A stretch of DNA of 64,000 bases from Actinoallomurus liliacearum (GTDB taxonomy: Bacteria > Actinomycetota > Actinomycetes > Streptosporangiales > Streptosporangiaceae), in the NCBI RefSeq assembly GCF_039542035.1, contig NZ_BAABHJ010000027.1, positions 62,001 through 126,000 on the forward strand. The letters are read 5' to 3'. The first letter of the stretch is position 1; each line of letters opens with the position of its first letter. The notes beneath the pieces are model-generated. The model worked only from the letters and a program-made list of their open reading frames with translations. It did no database searches and was not told where the DNA came from. Both the position numbers and the translations under genes were made by a program. This document shows positions 16,327 to 26,824 of the stretch, piece after piece.

Positions 16327-17106
16327 TCAGGCCGGAATGGCGCGGATGAGGACCAGTGATCCGTCGAGGTACGGCTGCCGGCGCAGGGCGCCGTGGCGCT
16401 CGTCCCAGGCCCCGGACTCCAGGTCCGTCCGGAGGCGCTCCACGTACTGCTCGCCCAGCGCCGGCTCGACGAAGCTCCACGCCGAGCAGGCCTGCCGTGC
16501 CCCGGGATCGAGCAGGCGTTCCGGCCGCGCGTAGTACGCCTCGTTGAAACCGTCGGTGCAGTCGGCGGGGATGGGCACCCGTCGCACCGACGCCTCGCCG
16601 CCCAGCACCTCGGTGATCTCACCGACCGACGGGTACCGACGAGCCTCGGTGTCCAGGACGAGCGGCGCGTACTCGTACAGCCAGAAGTCCCGGACCCGGT
16701 CCGGGTCGCAGGTGAGGATGACGACGGGACCGCGCGCGACGCGCCGCATCTCCCGCAGACCGGCCTTCAGGTCGCTCCACTGGTGCACGCTGAACGTGGT
16801 CATCGCGGCGTCGAAGCCGTCGTCGGGGAACGGCAGGTCCTCCGCCATGGCCTCCACGGCGGGCGGCAGGTGGGCGGGCCGCTGGGCGCGCATGGACGCC
16901 GACGGCTCGACCGGGGTGACGCTCGGAGCCACGGACTCGTACGACCCGGCGCCCGCACCCACGTTGATCACCGTTCGCGCGTCGCCGAGCGCGTCGGCGA
17001 TGACCCGCGCGATCCGGTCGTCGGGCCTGCGGTAGTCGGTGTAGCCCGCCCCGATCGTGCCGTAGTCCGCGTCCCCCGCGCTGCCGTCCGTTCTCCGTGC
17101 GCTCAT
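16327..17106 (-). CDS. class I SAM-dependent methyltransferase
   Basis: This 259-residue protein has the SAM-binding motif I TVINVGAGAGSYE (about residues 45-57), an acidic motif II region VEPSASMRAQRP, and AEDLPFPDDGFDAAMTTFSVHQW as motifs post-I to III, the arrangement of ubiE/Methyltransf_11-type enzymes. The substrate cannot be inferred. The ATG at 17106 was chosen; an upstream TTG adds three residues. It precedes the RimJ-type gene in a two-gene unit. Confidence 0.8.
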   Translation of the reverse strand: MSARRTDGSAGDADYGTIGAGYTDYRRPDDRIARVIADALGDARTVINVGAGAGSYESVAPSVTPVEPSASMRAQRPAHLPPAVEAMAEDLPFPDDGFDAAMTTFSVHQWSDLKAGLREMRRVARGPVVILTCDPDRVRDFWLYEYAPLVLDTEARRYPSVGEITEVLGGEASVRRVPIPADCTDGFNEAYYARPERLLDPGARQACSAWSFVEPALGEQYVERLRTDLESGAWDERHGALRRQPYLDGSLVLIRAIPA

Positions 17107-17188
17107 GATCCTCAAGGTTCCCAGACAGACGGCCGCTCCGGAAACGCCCCTCCTCGATCACCCGATCGACGCCTCTGCTACGCCTGGT

Positions 17189-17228
17189 GTGCCGGCAGGC
17201 GGGAGAGGTTCCGCCCGCCTGCCGGCAC
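17189..17228. terminator. strong hairpin terminator, 15-bp stem
   Basis: Left arm 17189-17203 and right arm 17214-17228 are perfectly complementary (15 bp, all but two pairs G-C), with a 10-nt loop AGAGGTTCCG. It sits 15 bp downstream of the stop of the secreted-protein gene, as expected for a terminator. No long T-run follows, which is common in actinomycetes. Confidence 0.75.
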
Positions 17229-17243
17229 GGCCGGTGCGACCGA

Positions 17244-17714
17244 TCAGTAGTAGATGCAGGGCTTGCGCGGTGTCACCTTGGGGCCCGGCCAGTAGCCGTT
17301 GATGGTGACGGAGCTGACGACCCCGCACCATTTCTGCTTGCCCTTCTTGTTGTTGACCTTGTAGACGATGTCGCACCAGTTCCTGTTCAGGTTGCAGGCC
17401 CGCCCCTTGGATTTCGTGATCTGCCCATTCATCGAGCCGTTGACCCAGACCGTCAGGGCATGGATGTGCTTGCATTCCACATAGGCGCGGAATCTTATCT
17501 TCGAGCCGGCGGTGACGCTCGCGTACGTTCGGCAGCGATCGGTCTTGTACCCGGTGTACTTCTGCGGGGGCTTGAACCAGGGACCCCAGGAGTCCTTGCT
17601 GGGCAGACTGGCCGAATGCACCGCACCGGTGTTCTCGGCGGCCGACGCCGTCGAGGCGAACGCCGTCATCAGTGTGAGCGACATCGCTCCGATCACAAGC
17701 GACTTACCGAACAT
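17244..17714 (-). CDS. small secreted Cys-containing protein, unknown function
   Basis: This 156-residue protein has a signal peptide (MFGKSLVIGAMSLTLMTAFA, cleavage near STASAAE). The mature part is rich in Lys, Tyr and Trp with six Cys (CRTY, VECKH, RACN, NWCD, KWCG, KPCIYY). AAGGAG lies ahead of the ATG. The even number of Cys suggests disulfides in an extracellular basic protein. I do not recognise the family; lysozyme-inhibitor-like or spore-coat roles cannot be told apart from sequence alone. Confidence 0.65.
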   Translation of the reverse strand: MFGKSLVIGAMSLTLMTAFASTASAAENTGAVHSASLPSKDSWGPWFKPPQKYTGYKTDRCRTYASVTAGSKIRFRAYVECKHIHALTVWVNGSMNGQITKSKGRACNLNRNWCDIVYKVNNKKGKQKWCGVVSSVTINGYWPGPKVTPRKPCIYY

Positions 17715-17997
17715 TGGAGATTCTCCTTTCCGCCGCCGACCGAGCCAATCGACCGAACGGCGATGAGCCACGCGCGCCATCCGAGGAAATGGCGAACTAG
17801 AAGCACTCTCCAGGTGGCGTGATCGGCGCTCAAGCTGATTCGGACTCCCCCGAATAAGGACGATCCCGCAGGAGCCTCGCGCGGAGCCCCACCCAGGACT
17901 CGCGGGCGGATACCGCAGACGATGAGCCTCGGTCGGCGGCCGGCCACGGAGGCGGGCCCGGCGCCGTCGCGCACCGGGTTTGGGTAACGTCACGTGC

Positions 17998-18855
17998 GTG
18001 CGGCTTCACGTGGGATGCGCGATGTGGACCCATGCGCCATGGCAAAGGCGTTTCCTGCCCCACCCGCTCGCTCCTCAGGAGCGGCTGCGGGCGTACGCGA
18101 CGTGGTGCAACGCGGTCGAGGGGAACACCACCTTCTACGCCGTTCCGGCGCGGGACACGGTCGAGACCTGGGCACTGCAGACCGACCCGGAGTTCCGCTT
18201 CGTCCTGAAGCTGCCCAAGTCCATCACCCATGAGCGCCGCCTCGGGGACGTCGGCGCGGAGGTGCGCACCTTCCTGGGCGCGATCGAGCCGCTCGGGCCG
18301 CGCGCCCATGCGCTGTGGATCCAGCTTCCGGCGGCGTTCGCGCCGGCCGACGTCGAGGTCCTGGCGGGTTTCCTGCGCCGGCTCCCTCCCTCCTACCGGT
18401 ACGCCGTCGAGGTCCGCCACCGGGCGTTCTTCGAGGACGGGCGATCGGCGCGGCTCCTGGAAAGGGCGCTCGCGAGCGTCGGGGCGGAGTGGATCCCGTT
18501 CGACACCACGACGCTGTTCCAGAGCCCGCCCACGACCGACATGGAACGGGATGCGTGGACGAAGAAACCGCGGGTGGCGCGGCGGACCGTCGCCCTCACC
18601 GACCGGCCGATCGTCCGTTACCTGGGCCGGGACTCGACGGACGAGACGATCGAGGGCTGGCGGGGATGGGTCGGCCGGGTCGCCGAGTGGCTACGGGAAG
18701 GTCGTTCGCCGACGGTCTTCATCCACACGCCGGACAACGCGGACGCGCTGCTGCTCGCCCGCCGGTTCCACGACGACGTACGGGCCCGGCTGCCGGAGGT
18801 CGAGCCGCTTCCGGAGCCGGCCCGGGCACCCGCCGAACCGCCGACCCTTTTCTGA
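17998..18855 (+). CDS. DUF72 (YecE-like) family protein
   Basis: This 285-residue protein is a TIM-barrel-like DUF72 member. It shows VGCAMWTHAPW at the start, CNAVEGNTTFYAVPARDTV (the family's VE-x-N-x-TFY motif), FRFVLKLPKSITHERRL, and a final VFIHTPDNADALLLA. The family's biochemical role is not established. GTG 17998 is the start closest to the conserved N-terminus; an upstream TTG would add six residues. The next gene follows after 49 bp on the same strand. Confidence 0.8.
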   Translation: MRLHVGCAMWTHAPWQRRFLPHPLAPQERLRAYATWCNAVEGNTTFYAVPARDTVETWALQTDPEFRFVLKLPKSITHERRLGDVGAEVRTFLGAIEPLGPRAHALWIQLPAAFAPADVEVLAGFLRRLPPSYRYAVEVRHRAFFEDGRSARLLERALASVGAEWIPFDTTTLFQSPPTTDMERDAWTKKPRVARRTVALTDRPIVRYLGRDSTDETIEGWRGWVGRVAEWLREGRSPTVFIHTPDNADALLLARRFHDDVRARLPEVEPLPEPARAPAEPPTLF

Positions 18856-18904
18856 CGGGCGGCCTGGCCACCGGTACGAAACGCAATTACAGAAGGCATA
18901 CTCA

Positions 18905-19492
18905 GTGAGTGTGGACGTGCTCTTCGATTCCCCCGTCGTGCGGGTGCGACAACCCGGCAAGATTCTCCCCACCCAGGCGAAGTACGAGATTCTCGACGAC
19001 AAACGAAAGCGCCTGGCGTTCGCCGAGGAGACCGACCGGCGCACGCGTGTGCAAATGCTGAAGGCGACCCTGCCCACCGCGCCGCCGCCGGACGCCCGGA
19101 TCCTCACGGTCACGGGCGCCGACGATCAGGCGATCCTGGTGCTGACCAGGCATCCGGACGGGCGGCTCGCCGAGGTCCACCGGCCGGACGGCGGCCTGGT
19201 CGGCCGGATGCGCGCGACCGGGACGACCCGTCACTACTCGCTCACCGACGACCAGGGCCAGGTCGTGGCGACCGTCGTCGGCGAGCTGTCGCTCAAGCAT
19301 TTCCAGGTGACCACGCCCCCCAAGAACCGGATCGCGCGCATCAGCAAGACCTGGGCGGGGCCGGTCAAGGAATGGCTCACCCCGTCCGACCACTACAAGG
19401 TCGAGTTCACCGGCCCGGCACCCGAGCCGGCCCGCACCCTGATCGTCATGATGGCGATCGTGCTCGACCTGGCCCTGTACGGCCCGATGTGA
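18905..19492 (+). CDS. LURP-one / phospholipid-scramblase-related protein
   Basis: This 195-residue protein has the twelve-stranded Tubby/scramblase-like pattern: VVRVRQPGKILPTQAKYEIL, then ILTVTGADDQAILVLTRHPD, GLVGRMRATGTTRHYSLTDD, and a C-terminal hydrophobic helix LIVMMAIVLDLALYG. Related proteins bind membranes; bacterial functions are unknown. The GTG at 18905 is preceded by GAAGG. It overlaps nothing and is convergent with the methyltransferase gene at 19496. Confidence 0.7.
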   Translation: MSVDVLFDSPVVRVRQPGKILPTQAKYEILDDKRKRLAFAEETDRRTRVQMLKATLPTAPPPDARILTVTGADDQAILVLTRHPDGRLAEVHRPDGGLVGRMRATGTTRHYSLTDDQGQVVATVVGELSLKHFQVTTPPKNRIARISKTWAGPVKEWLTPSDHYKVEFTGPAPEPARTLIVMMAIVLDLALYGPM

Positions 19493-19495
19493 GGC

Positions 19496-20263
19496 TCAAC
19501 GCGCCGACCCCGCCGCCACGAACATGGGGACGGCGAGGAACAGCCGGTCCGCCGCCGCGCGGTCGGCCTGCTCCGCGCACCAGACGTCGGCCTGCTCGCC
19601 GGTGACGGCCCCGGCGGCGTCGGCCGCCCGGGCGAGCCCCTGGAGCATGGGCAGCATCGCCGCACCCGTGAACACGGCGGTCCGTACCTCGGCGGTGACG
19701 TCCGCGAACCCGGCGTCGAGCAGGAGCCCGCGGAAGCGCCGGGCGGCGCGCGGCGAGGGGATCGTGTCGGCGCGGGCGTGCACGATGGTCCGGGTGAGCC
19801 CCGGGTCGTCGGAGTCGATGAGGAAGGCGTCCCAGTCCTGGCCGGTCAGCACGATCCGCCCGCCCGGCGCGAGCACGCGCCGGGCCTCGGCGGCGGCCCG
19901 CGCCGGGTCCGGCAGTTCGTGGTACACCTTGTCCGCGCGGTAGCCCGCCAGCTCCCCGTCGCCGAACGGCAGGTCACAGGCATCGGCCAGGCGGACGTCC
20001 GCGCCCGGCCACCGGCGCCGCGCCACGTCGAGCATCCGCTCGCTCACGTCGACGCCGATCGCGTTCACTCCGCGCTCGCGCAGTTCCGCGACGGCACGGC
20101 CGGCGCCGCACCCCACGTCGACCACGGAGGCGTCCGGGGCCGGCTCGAGCAGCTCGTACGAGCGGGTCCGCAGGTCGGCGACGCCGGGCAGGGCGTCGGC
20201 CGTGTCGAGGGCGCGGATGAGGGCGTCGATGTCGTCGATCTGTTTCGTGGACATGCGCGCCAT
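19496..20263 (-). CDS. class I SAM-dependent methyltransferase
   Basis: This 255-residue enzyme has motif I VVDVGCGAGRAVAELRERG (about residues 46-64), the acidic VDVSERMLDVARRRW, and RLADACDLPFGDGELAGYRA, with VLAPGGRIVLTGQDW as the post-motif strand. It is typical of Methyltransf_11/25 enzymes acting on small molecules. The start is ATG 20263 or 20254. It is divergent from a MerR regulator with only 19 bp between starts, so regulator and methyltransferase are likely co-controlled. Confidence 0.8.
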   Translation of the reverse strand: MARMSTKQIDDIDALIRALDTADALPGVADLRTRSYELLEPAPDASVVDVGCGAGRAVAELRERGVNAIGVDVSERMLDVARRRWPGADVRLADACDLPFGDGELAGYRADKVYHELPDPARAAAEARRVLAPGGRIVLTGQDWDAFLIDSDDPGLTRTIVHARADTIPSPRAARRFRGLLLDAGFADVTAEVRTAVFTGAAMLPMLQGLARAADAAGAVTGEQADVWCAEQADRAAADRLFLAVPMFVAAGSAR

Positions 20264-20282
20264 GGTGCGACTTAATGTCGGC

Positions 20283-20711
20283 ATGAAGTCAAGCGGCTCG
20301 ATGAGCATCGGTGAGGTCGCCGAACGCTTCGGCCTGGCGACGCACGTCCTGCGGCACTGGGAGTCGATGGGCCTGCTCGAACCCGTCCGGGCGGCGGGCG
20401 GGCGCCGCCGCTACACGACGGACGACCTGTACCGGGTCGCGATCATCCTGCGCGCCAAGGAGGCGGGGCTCGGCCTGGAGGACATCCGCCGGATGCTGGC
20501 CGTACGGCGACCGGCCGAACGACGGGCGATCCTGGAGGGACACCGGCGTGAGCTGACCGAGCGCATCGCCCGGGAGCGGGCGTCCCTGCGGATGATCGAG
20601 GCGGCCCTCGACTGCGACCACGAGGACTTCACCCGCTGCCCCCATTTCCAGGCGGTCCTGACCGAACGGCTCGCCCCGACCGGCACGCCCGGACCCGGCG
20701 CCGGCCGTTGA
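20283..20711 (+). CDS. MerR-family transcriptional regulator
   Basis: This 142-residue protein has the MerR winged helix: SMSIGEVAERFGLATHVLRH, then WESMGLLEPVRAAGGRRRYT, then DDLYRVAIILRAKEAGLGLE. A coiled dimer helix and a Cys-containing end (CDHEDFTRCPHF) follow. That C-terminal C-x-x-D/E-x-x-x-C-x-H set could bind a metal, but the spacing is not that of classical mercury or copper sensors. It faces the methyltransferase gene and is its likely regulator. Confidence 0.8.
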   Translation: MKSSGSMSIGEVAERFGLATHVLRHWESMGLLEPVRAAGGRRRYTTDDLYRVAIILRAKEAGLGLEDIRRMLAVRRPAERRAILEGHRRELTERIARERASLRMIEAALDCDHEDFTRCPHFQAVLTERLAPTGTPGPGAGR

Positions 20712-20717
20712 GGGAGA

Positions 20718-21902
20718 TCAGGCCCGCGACGCGTCTTCTCGTGCCGAAGACGCTTCTCGGGACGAGCGCGACCTCGTTCCCGTCACGGTGAGGGCGAACG
20801 CGAGCGCGGCCGCGCCGGCGCCGACCGCGAAGGCCGGGCGGAAACCCGCGTGCCCCGCGATCAGTCCGCCGACTGGTCCGGCGGCGAGGATGCCGAGGTC
20901 CCAGAACGAGGTCATGGCCCCGACCGCCGCTCCGGGCGTCAGCGCCCCGGCCCGATGCAGCGTCAGCTTCGTCGTCGCGGGATAGATCAGCCCGAGGCCG
21001 ACGCCGGTGACGGCCACGGCGAGCAGCGCGACGGTCTCCGATGCGGCATTGGCGAGCAGGACCAGGCCGCCTGCCTCGACCAGCAGCACACAGCGTGCGG
21101 CGGCCAGCCCCCCGTACCGGTCGATCAGCGGGCTGCCGACCGCACGCGTGAGGAGGAACGAGACGGAGAACACCGCCAGACCGGCTTCCCTGCCACCGAC
21201 GCCGGGAGTGGCCAGGAACAGTACGAGCAGCGCCGTGAGAGTGCCGTATCCGTACGCGGCGAGCCCGAGCATCGCGCCGGGTCCGCCGACGCCGGCCGGG
21301 ATGAGGTCGCGCCGCCCACGGATGGACAGGGGCGCCTTGGGCCCGGACGGGCGGCGCGTCGAGGCAACCAGCAGGGTCGAGACGATCGGCAACGCGACCA
21401 CGGCCGACCACACTGCGGCCGTCCCGCCGGCCGACGCCGCAGCGGCGGCCAGCAGAGGGCCGGCCGAAAGGCCGCCCCACATGGACAGACCGAACCAGCC
21501 GGCGATCCGCGCACGGCGCGAGGCGTCGACCCCGGTCAGGACCCAGGGCAGGCAACCGGAGAACAGCGCCGCCTCGCCGACGCCCATCACCAGGCGTGCC
21601 AGCAGAAGTGTCCCGACGTCGGGCGCGAGCAGGTGTCCCACTCCGGCGACCGTGGTCAGCACACCGCCCGCCATCACGATCGGGCGGGACCGGCCGGCGT
21701 CGGCCGCGCGCCCCGCGAACGGCCGGGCGACGGCCGTCCCAGCGAAGGCGAGCCCGACGACGATGCCCACGGTGAACGCAGGCTGGTGGAAGCGATCGGA
21801 CACATAGATCGGCAGTTCTTGGAGGGTGGCGCCGAGCGCGAGGTAGCCGCAGAGGACGGCCAGCCAGAGTCGCGCGACCGGCACCCGATCGCCATTTGTC
21901 AC
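20718..21902 (-). CDS. MFS transporter, 12 membrane segments
   Basis: This 394-residue protein starts at GTG 21902 (VTNGDRVPVARLWLAVL). Its twelve hydrophobic segments form two homologous halves. The loop 2-3 motif is degenerate (ARPFAGRAADAGRSRP), and a second-half equivalent reads LTRAVGSPLIDRYGG. It is most like the EmrD/YcaD-type exporters found beside TetR repressors. The substrate is unknown. Two operator-like repeats lie directly upstream, next to the divergent TetR gene. Confidence 0.8.
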   Translation of the reverse strand: MTNGDRVPVARLWLAVLCGYLALGATLQELPIYVSDRFHQPAFTVGIVVGLAFAGTAVARPFAGRAADAGRSRPIVMAGGVLTTVAGVGHLLAPDVGTLLLARLVMGVGEAALFSGCLPWVLTGVDASRRARIAGWFGLSMWGGLSAGPLLAAAAASAGGTAAVWSAVVALPIVSTLLVASTRRPSGPKAPLSIRGRRDLIPAGVGGPGAMLGLAAYGYGTLTALLVLFLATPGVGGREAGLAVFSVSFLLTRAVGSPLIDRYGGLAAARCVLLVEAGGLVLLANAASETVALLAVAVTGVGLGLIYPATTKLTLHRAGALTPGAAVGAMTSFWDLGILAAGPVGGLIAGHAGFRPAFAVGAGAAALAFALTVTGTRSRSSREASSAREDASRA

Positions 21903-21910
21903 GACGCGAC

Positions 21911-21947
21911 AGTACCGATCAGTACTACGACAGTACAAGTCGGTATT
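21911..21947. promoter_or_regulatory. two TetR operators AGTAC-N6-GTAYT
   Basis: AGTACCGATCAGTACT (21911-21926) and AGTACAAGTCGGTATT (21932-21947) are two copies of an AGTAC-N6-GTAYT inverted repeat spaced 21 bp start to start, two helical turns. They fill the gap between the divergent MFS and TetR starts. Confidence 0.6.
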
Positions 21948-21981
21948 GTCAGTCGCGCGGGCGGCTACGCTCGGGAACGTG

Positions 21982-22593
21982 ATGACCGAAACGCTCAGCC
22001 CTTCACAGCAGGCCACGCGCGCCAAGATCCTCGATACGGCGGCACGGCTCTTCTACGAGCGGGGGGTTCACGCGGTGGGCGTCAACGAGATCGTCGCCGA
22101 GGCGAAGGCGTCCAAGCTCAGTCTCTACCGCTACTTCCCGTCCAAGGAGCGGCTCGTCGCGGCGATGCTCACCGAGCACAGTGACCGGATCCACGATTGG
22201 CTCGTCCGCAAGACCGCCGACGCCCCGGCCGGGCCGGAGCGCGTCCTCTCGGTGTTCGACCTGCTGATCGACTGGTTCGCCCAGCCCGGTTACCACGGCT
22301 GCACGGTCGTGAACACCGTCACCGACACCCGCGCCGATCCTGCCATCGCCGCCATCGCCCGTCGTCACCTGGCGCGGTACCGGCGGCTGCTCGAATCCCG
22401 GATCCAGGAGGCCGGCCTCACCGACGCGCCGCGGTTGGCGAGGCAGTTGCTGCTGCTCATCGAGGGCGCGAGCGTGGTCGTCTCGATCGAGGATACGACG
22501 GACGCCGGCGCCGACGCACGCGCCGCCGCGGACCGGCTCCTGGCAGCCGCGCGCCGGCAGGGCGGACACCCGACCGCGCGATCATCCGGGTGA
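21982..22593 (+). CDS. TetR-family regulator of the divergent MFS gene
   Basis: This 203-residue protein has the TetR helix-turn-helix (LDTAARLFYERGVHAVGVNE, then KASKLSLYRYFPSKERLVAA; residues about 18-60). Its C-terminal domain has the HGCTVVNTVTDTRADPAI pattern seen in the TetR_C group around Cys-containing pockets. ATG 21982 is used; a GTG lies just before it. The two operator copies at 21911-21947 support autoregulation and control of the divergent exporter. Confidence 0.85.
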   Translation: MTETLSPSQQATRAKILDTAARLFYERGVHAVGVNEIVAEAKASKLSLYRYFPSKERLVAAMLTEHSDRIHDWLVRKTADAPAGPERVLSVFDLLIDWFAQPGYHGCTVVNTVTDTRADPAIAAIARRHLARYRRLLESRIQEAGLTDAPRLARQLLLLIEGASVVVSIEDTTDAGADARAAADRLLAAARRQGGHPTARSSG

Positions 22594-22638
22594 CCACATC
22601 CGGCGTTCCCGCCCCCGGCGGCCGACCGCGATGCTCCG

Positions 22639-23310
22639 TCAGCCGCCGGTGGCCTTGGCGGAGCCGGCCCAGATGCCGCGGACGTGCCGCAGGTGGTGGC
22701 GCATCAGCGTCTCGGCGCCCTCGACGTCGCCGCGGGCGATGACGTCGAGCAGGGTCAGGTGCTCCCGTGCCGAGGGCAGCAGTTCGCCGCGCTCGGCGAG
22801 CTTCGGCACTCCGTACAGCCGGGAGCGGTGCCGCAGCTCGCGCACCACCTCGACGAGCTGGGCGTTGCCGGCCAGGGCCAGCAACTCCAGGTGGAAGGTC
22901 TGGTCGGCCTCGATGTAGGCGAGGATGTCGCGGCGTTCGGCGGCATGGACGATGGCCTCCGCCATCGGCCGCAGCCTCTCGACCCCACCGGGCGAGGCCG
23001 CGACCCGGCCGACGGTCGGCACCTCGATGAGCGCGCGGACCTCGGTGATGTCGTCGAGGTCCCGGTCGGACAGCTCGGTGACCCGGAACCCCTTGTTCCG
23101 GACGACGGTGACCAGGCCCTCCTTGACCAGGTCCAGCATCGCCTCACGGACGGGGGTGGGCGAGACGCCGAACCGCTCGGCCAGCGCGGGCGCGGAGTAG
23201 ATGACGCCGGGCCGCATCTCCCCGGCGACGAGCGAGGCACGCAACGCCTGCGCGATCTGGTCGCGGACGTTCTGCCGCGCCCCCAGCGGCGGCAGATTCA
23301 GCTCACTCAT
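22639..23310 (-). CDS. GntR-family (FadR/FCD) regulator, likely of hydroxyproline catabolism
   Basis: This 223-residue protein has a GntR winged helix at residues 15-80 (RDQIAQALRASLVAGEMRPG, SAPALAERFGVSPTPVREAM, LVTVVRNKGFRV). The helical FCD ligand domain follows, with metal-ligand candidates in TEVRALIEVP, then DQTFHLELLALAGN and EHLTLLDVIARGD. FCD regulators commonly sense organic or amino acids. It is the last gene of a minus-strand run of hydroxyproline transport and breakdown genes, separated from livF by a strong terminator. The repeated ATGTGACAT sites at 30001 and 32959 are its likely operators. Confidence 0.85.
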   Translation of the reverse strand: MSELNLPPLGARQNVRDQIAQALRASLVAGEMRPGVIYSAPALAERFGVSPTPVREAMLDLVKEGLVTVVRNKGFRVTELSDRDLDDITEVRALIEVPTVGRVAASPGGVERLRPMAEAIVHAAERRDILAYIEADQTFHLELLALAGNAQLVEVVRELRHRSRLYGVPKLAERGELLPSAREHLTLLDVIARGDVEGAETLMRHHLRHVRGIWAGSAKATGG

Positions 23311-23389
23311 GCCCCATCCTTCCTGAGCGCAGCCACGGTGACGATCCTCCCAGGGCGGTGCCGCGACCTGTGCCCGGCCCTCCGGCGCG

Positions 23390-23435
23390 CCCCGGCGTCG
23401 TGGGCGGTCCGGGCGGACCGCCCACGACGCCGGGG
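23390..23435. terminator. very strong terminator after the Liv operon, 21-bp perfect stem
   Basis: Left arm 23390-23410 pairs without mismatch with 23415-23435 around a GGGC tetraloop. It starts just beyond the livF stop, so it ends the transport/catabolic transcript before gntR. It would form equally well in the opposite sense. Confidence 0.8.
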
Positions 23436-23440
23436 CAGGC

Positions 23441-24134
<694 letters not shown>

Positions 24135-24151
<17 letters not shown>

Positions 24152-24943
24152 CGCCGACCTCCTCTCTGGCCGCCTCGACCTCGGCCTCGTCGGCGTCCCG
24201 CCCGAGGTACGCCTCGATCACCGCCGGGTCGCTGCGGACCTGTTCGGGCGGCCCGTCGGCGATCTCCCGGCCGAAGTTGAGCACGACGACCCGGTCGGAG
24301 ACCTCCATGACCAGGCCCATGTCGTGCTCGATCAGCGCGATCGCGATGCCGAGGTCGCGGATCCGCCGGATCAGGTCGAGCAGTTCGGCCTTCTCGCCGT
24401 GGTTGAGCCCGGCCGCGGGCTCGTCGAGCAGCAGCAGCTTCGGGCGGCGGGCCAGCGCTCGGGCGATCTCCACCCGGCGCTGCTCACCGTACGGCAGGTT
24501 CCGTACGAGCCCGGTCCGGTCGCCGCGCAGGCCGACGAAGTCGAGCCACTTGTTCGCCTCCTCGGTGCCCTCGCGCTCGCTGCGGCGGTACCGGGGCGTG
24601 TGCAGCAGCGCGTCGACGACCCGCTGGCGCAGCCACAGGTGCGTGCCGGCCCGCACGTTGTCCAGCACCGACATCTCGCCGAACACGCGCAGGTTCTGGA
24701 ACGTCCGGGAGACGCCCCGCGAGGCGATCAGCGAGGGCCGCCGCCCGGTCACGTCCGCGCCGTCGATCCGGATCCGGCCCGCCGTGGGCTTGTAGAACCC
24801 GGTGACGCAGTTGAACGCCGACGTCTTGCCGGCGCCGTTCGGGCCGATCACCGAGACGATCTCGCCCGCGCCGACGCCGAACGACAGCCCGTCCACGGCC
24901 AGCACGCCGCCGAAGGACAGCCGAAGGTCCTCGACTTGCAGCA

Positions 24944-24944
<1 letters not shown>
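24135..24944 (-). CDS. livG: ABC transporter ATPase LivG
   Basis: This 269-residue ATPase has Walker A VIGPNGAGKTSAFNCVTGFY (Ser follows the GKT), the LivG-specific SRTFQNLRVF block, the signature-like LPYGEQRRVEIARAL, Walker B LLLLDEPAAGL and switch ALIEHDM. GYGEQ/YGEQR in place of LSGGQ is normal for LivG. A C-terminal acidic extension (ADEAEVEAAREEVGG) is unusual but short. Its ATG overlaps the livM stop by 3 nt (ATGA). Confidence 0.85.
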
Positions 24945-25920
<976 letters not shown>

Positions 25921-25924
<4 letters not shown>

Positions 25925-26814
25925 ACGCGCTCCGTGACGCGTTCGCCGAGCAGGCCGGTGGGCCGCACGGTCAGGAACAGGATGAGGAATCCGAACGCGA
26001 AGACGTCGCGCCACTGACCGCCGACGAAGTGTGTGCCGAACGACTCCAGCAGGCCGAGCAGCAGGCCGCCGAGCATGGTGCCCGGGATGTTGCCGATGCC
26101 GCCGATGACCGCCGCGGTGAACGCCTTGAGCCCGATGATGAAGCCCATCAGGAAGTCGATCTTCCCGTAGTAGCCGCCGGCCATGACGCCCGCCGCCCCG
26201 GCGAGCGCCGAGCCGATGAAGAAGGTCCGCGAGATCACCTTGTCGACGTCGATGCCCATGAGCAGGCACGCCTTCGGGTCCAGCGCGATGGCCCGCATGG
26301 CGCGGCCCTGCCGGGTCCGGGTGATCAGGATGTTCAGCGCCACCATGAGGACGACGGAGACCGCCATCAGGGCGATCTGCTGCCAGGTGACGCGGGCGCC
26401 CAGAACGTGCAGCGCCGTGCCGTCGAGCCGGACCGGGTACACCTTCGGGTTCGGCCCGGCGACGATGCGGGTGCCGTACTCCAGGGCGAACGACGCCCCG
26501 ACCGCGGTGATGAGAAGGGACAGGCGGGGCGCGCCGCGCAGCGGCCGGTAGGCGACCCGCTCGATGACGACGCCGGACAGGCCGGTCGCCACCATCGTCA
26601 GGATCAGCACGACGAACAGGGCGACGAGAGAGGAGGACTTCACCAGTCCGCCCATCGCCCCGAGCATCGCGAACCCGCTGAACGCGCCGAGCATGTAGAG
26701 GTCGCCGTGGGCGAAGTTGAGCAGCTTGATGATGCCGTACACCATGCTGTAGCCCAGCGCGACCAAGGCGTAGAACGAGCCGACGAACAGGCCGTTCCAG
26801 ATCAGCTGTGACAT
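25921..26814 (-). CDS. livH: ABC transporter permease LivH
   Basis: This 297-residue permease starts MSQLIWNGLFVGSFYALVAL. It carries GYSMVYGIIKLLNFAHGDLY (the hallmark LivH motif), RPLRGAPRLSLLITAVGASF, and GLKAFTAAVIGGIGNIPGTM as the conserved late loop. It pairs with LivM in the membrane. livK ends 10 bp upstream on the same strand, so livK-livH-livM-livG-livF form one operon. Confidence 0.85.
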
Positions 26815-26824
26815 TGGCAGGGGC

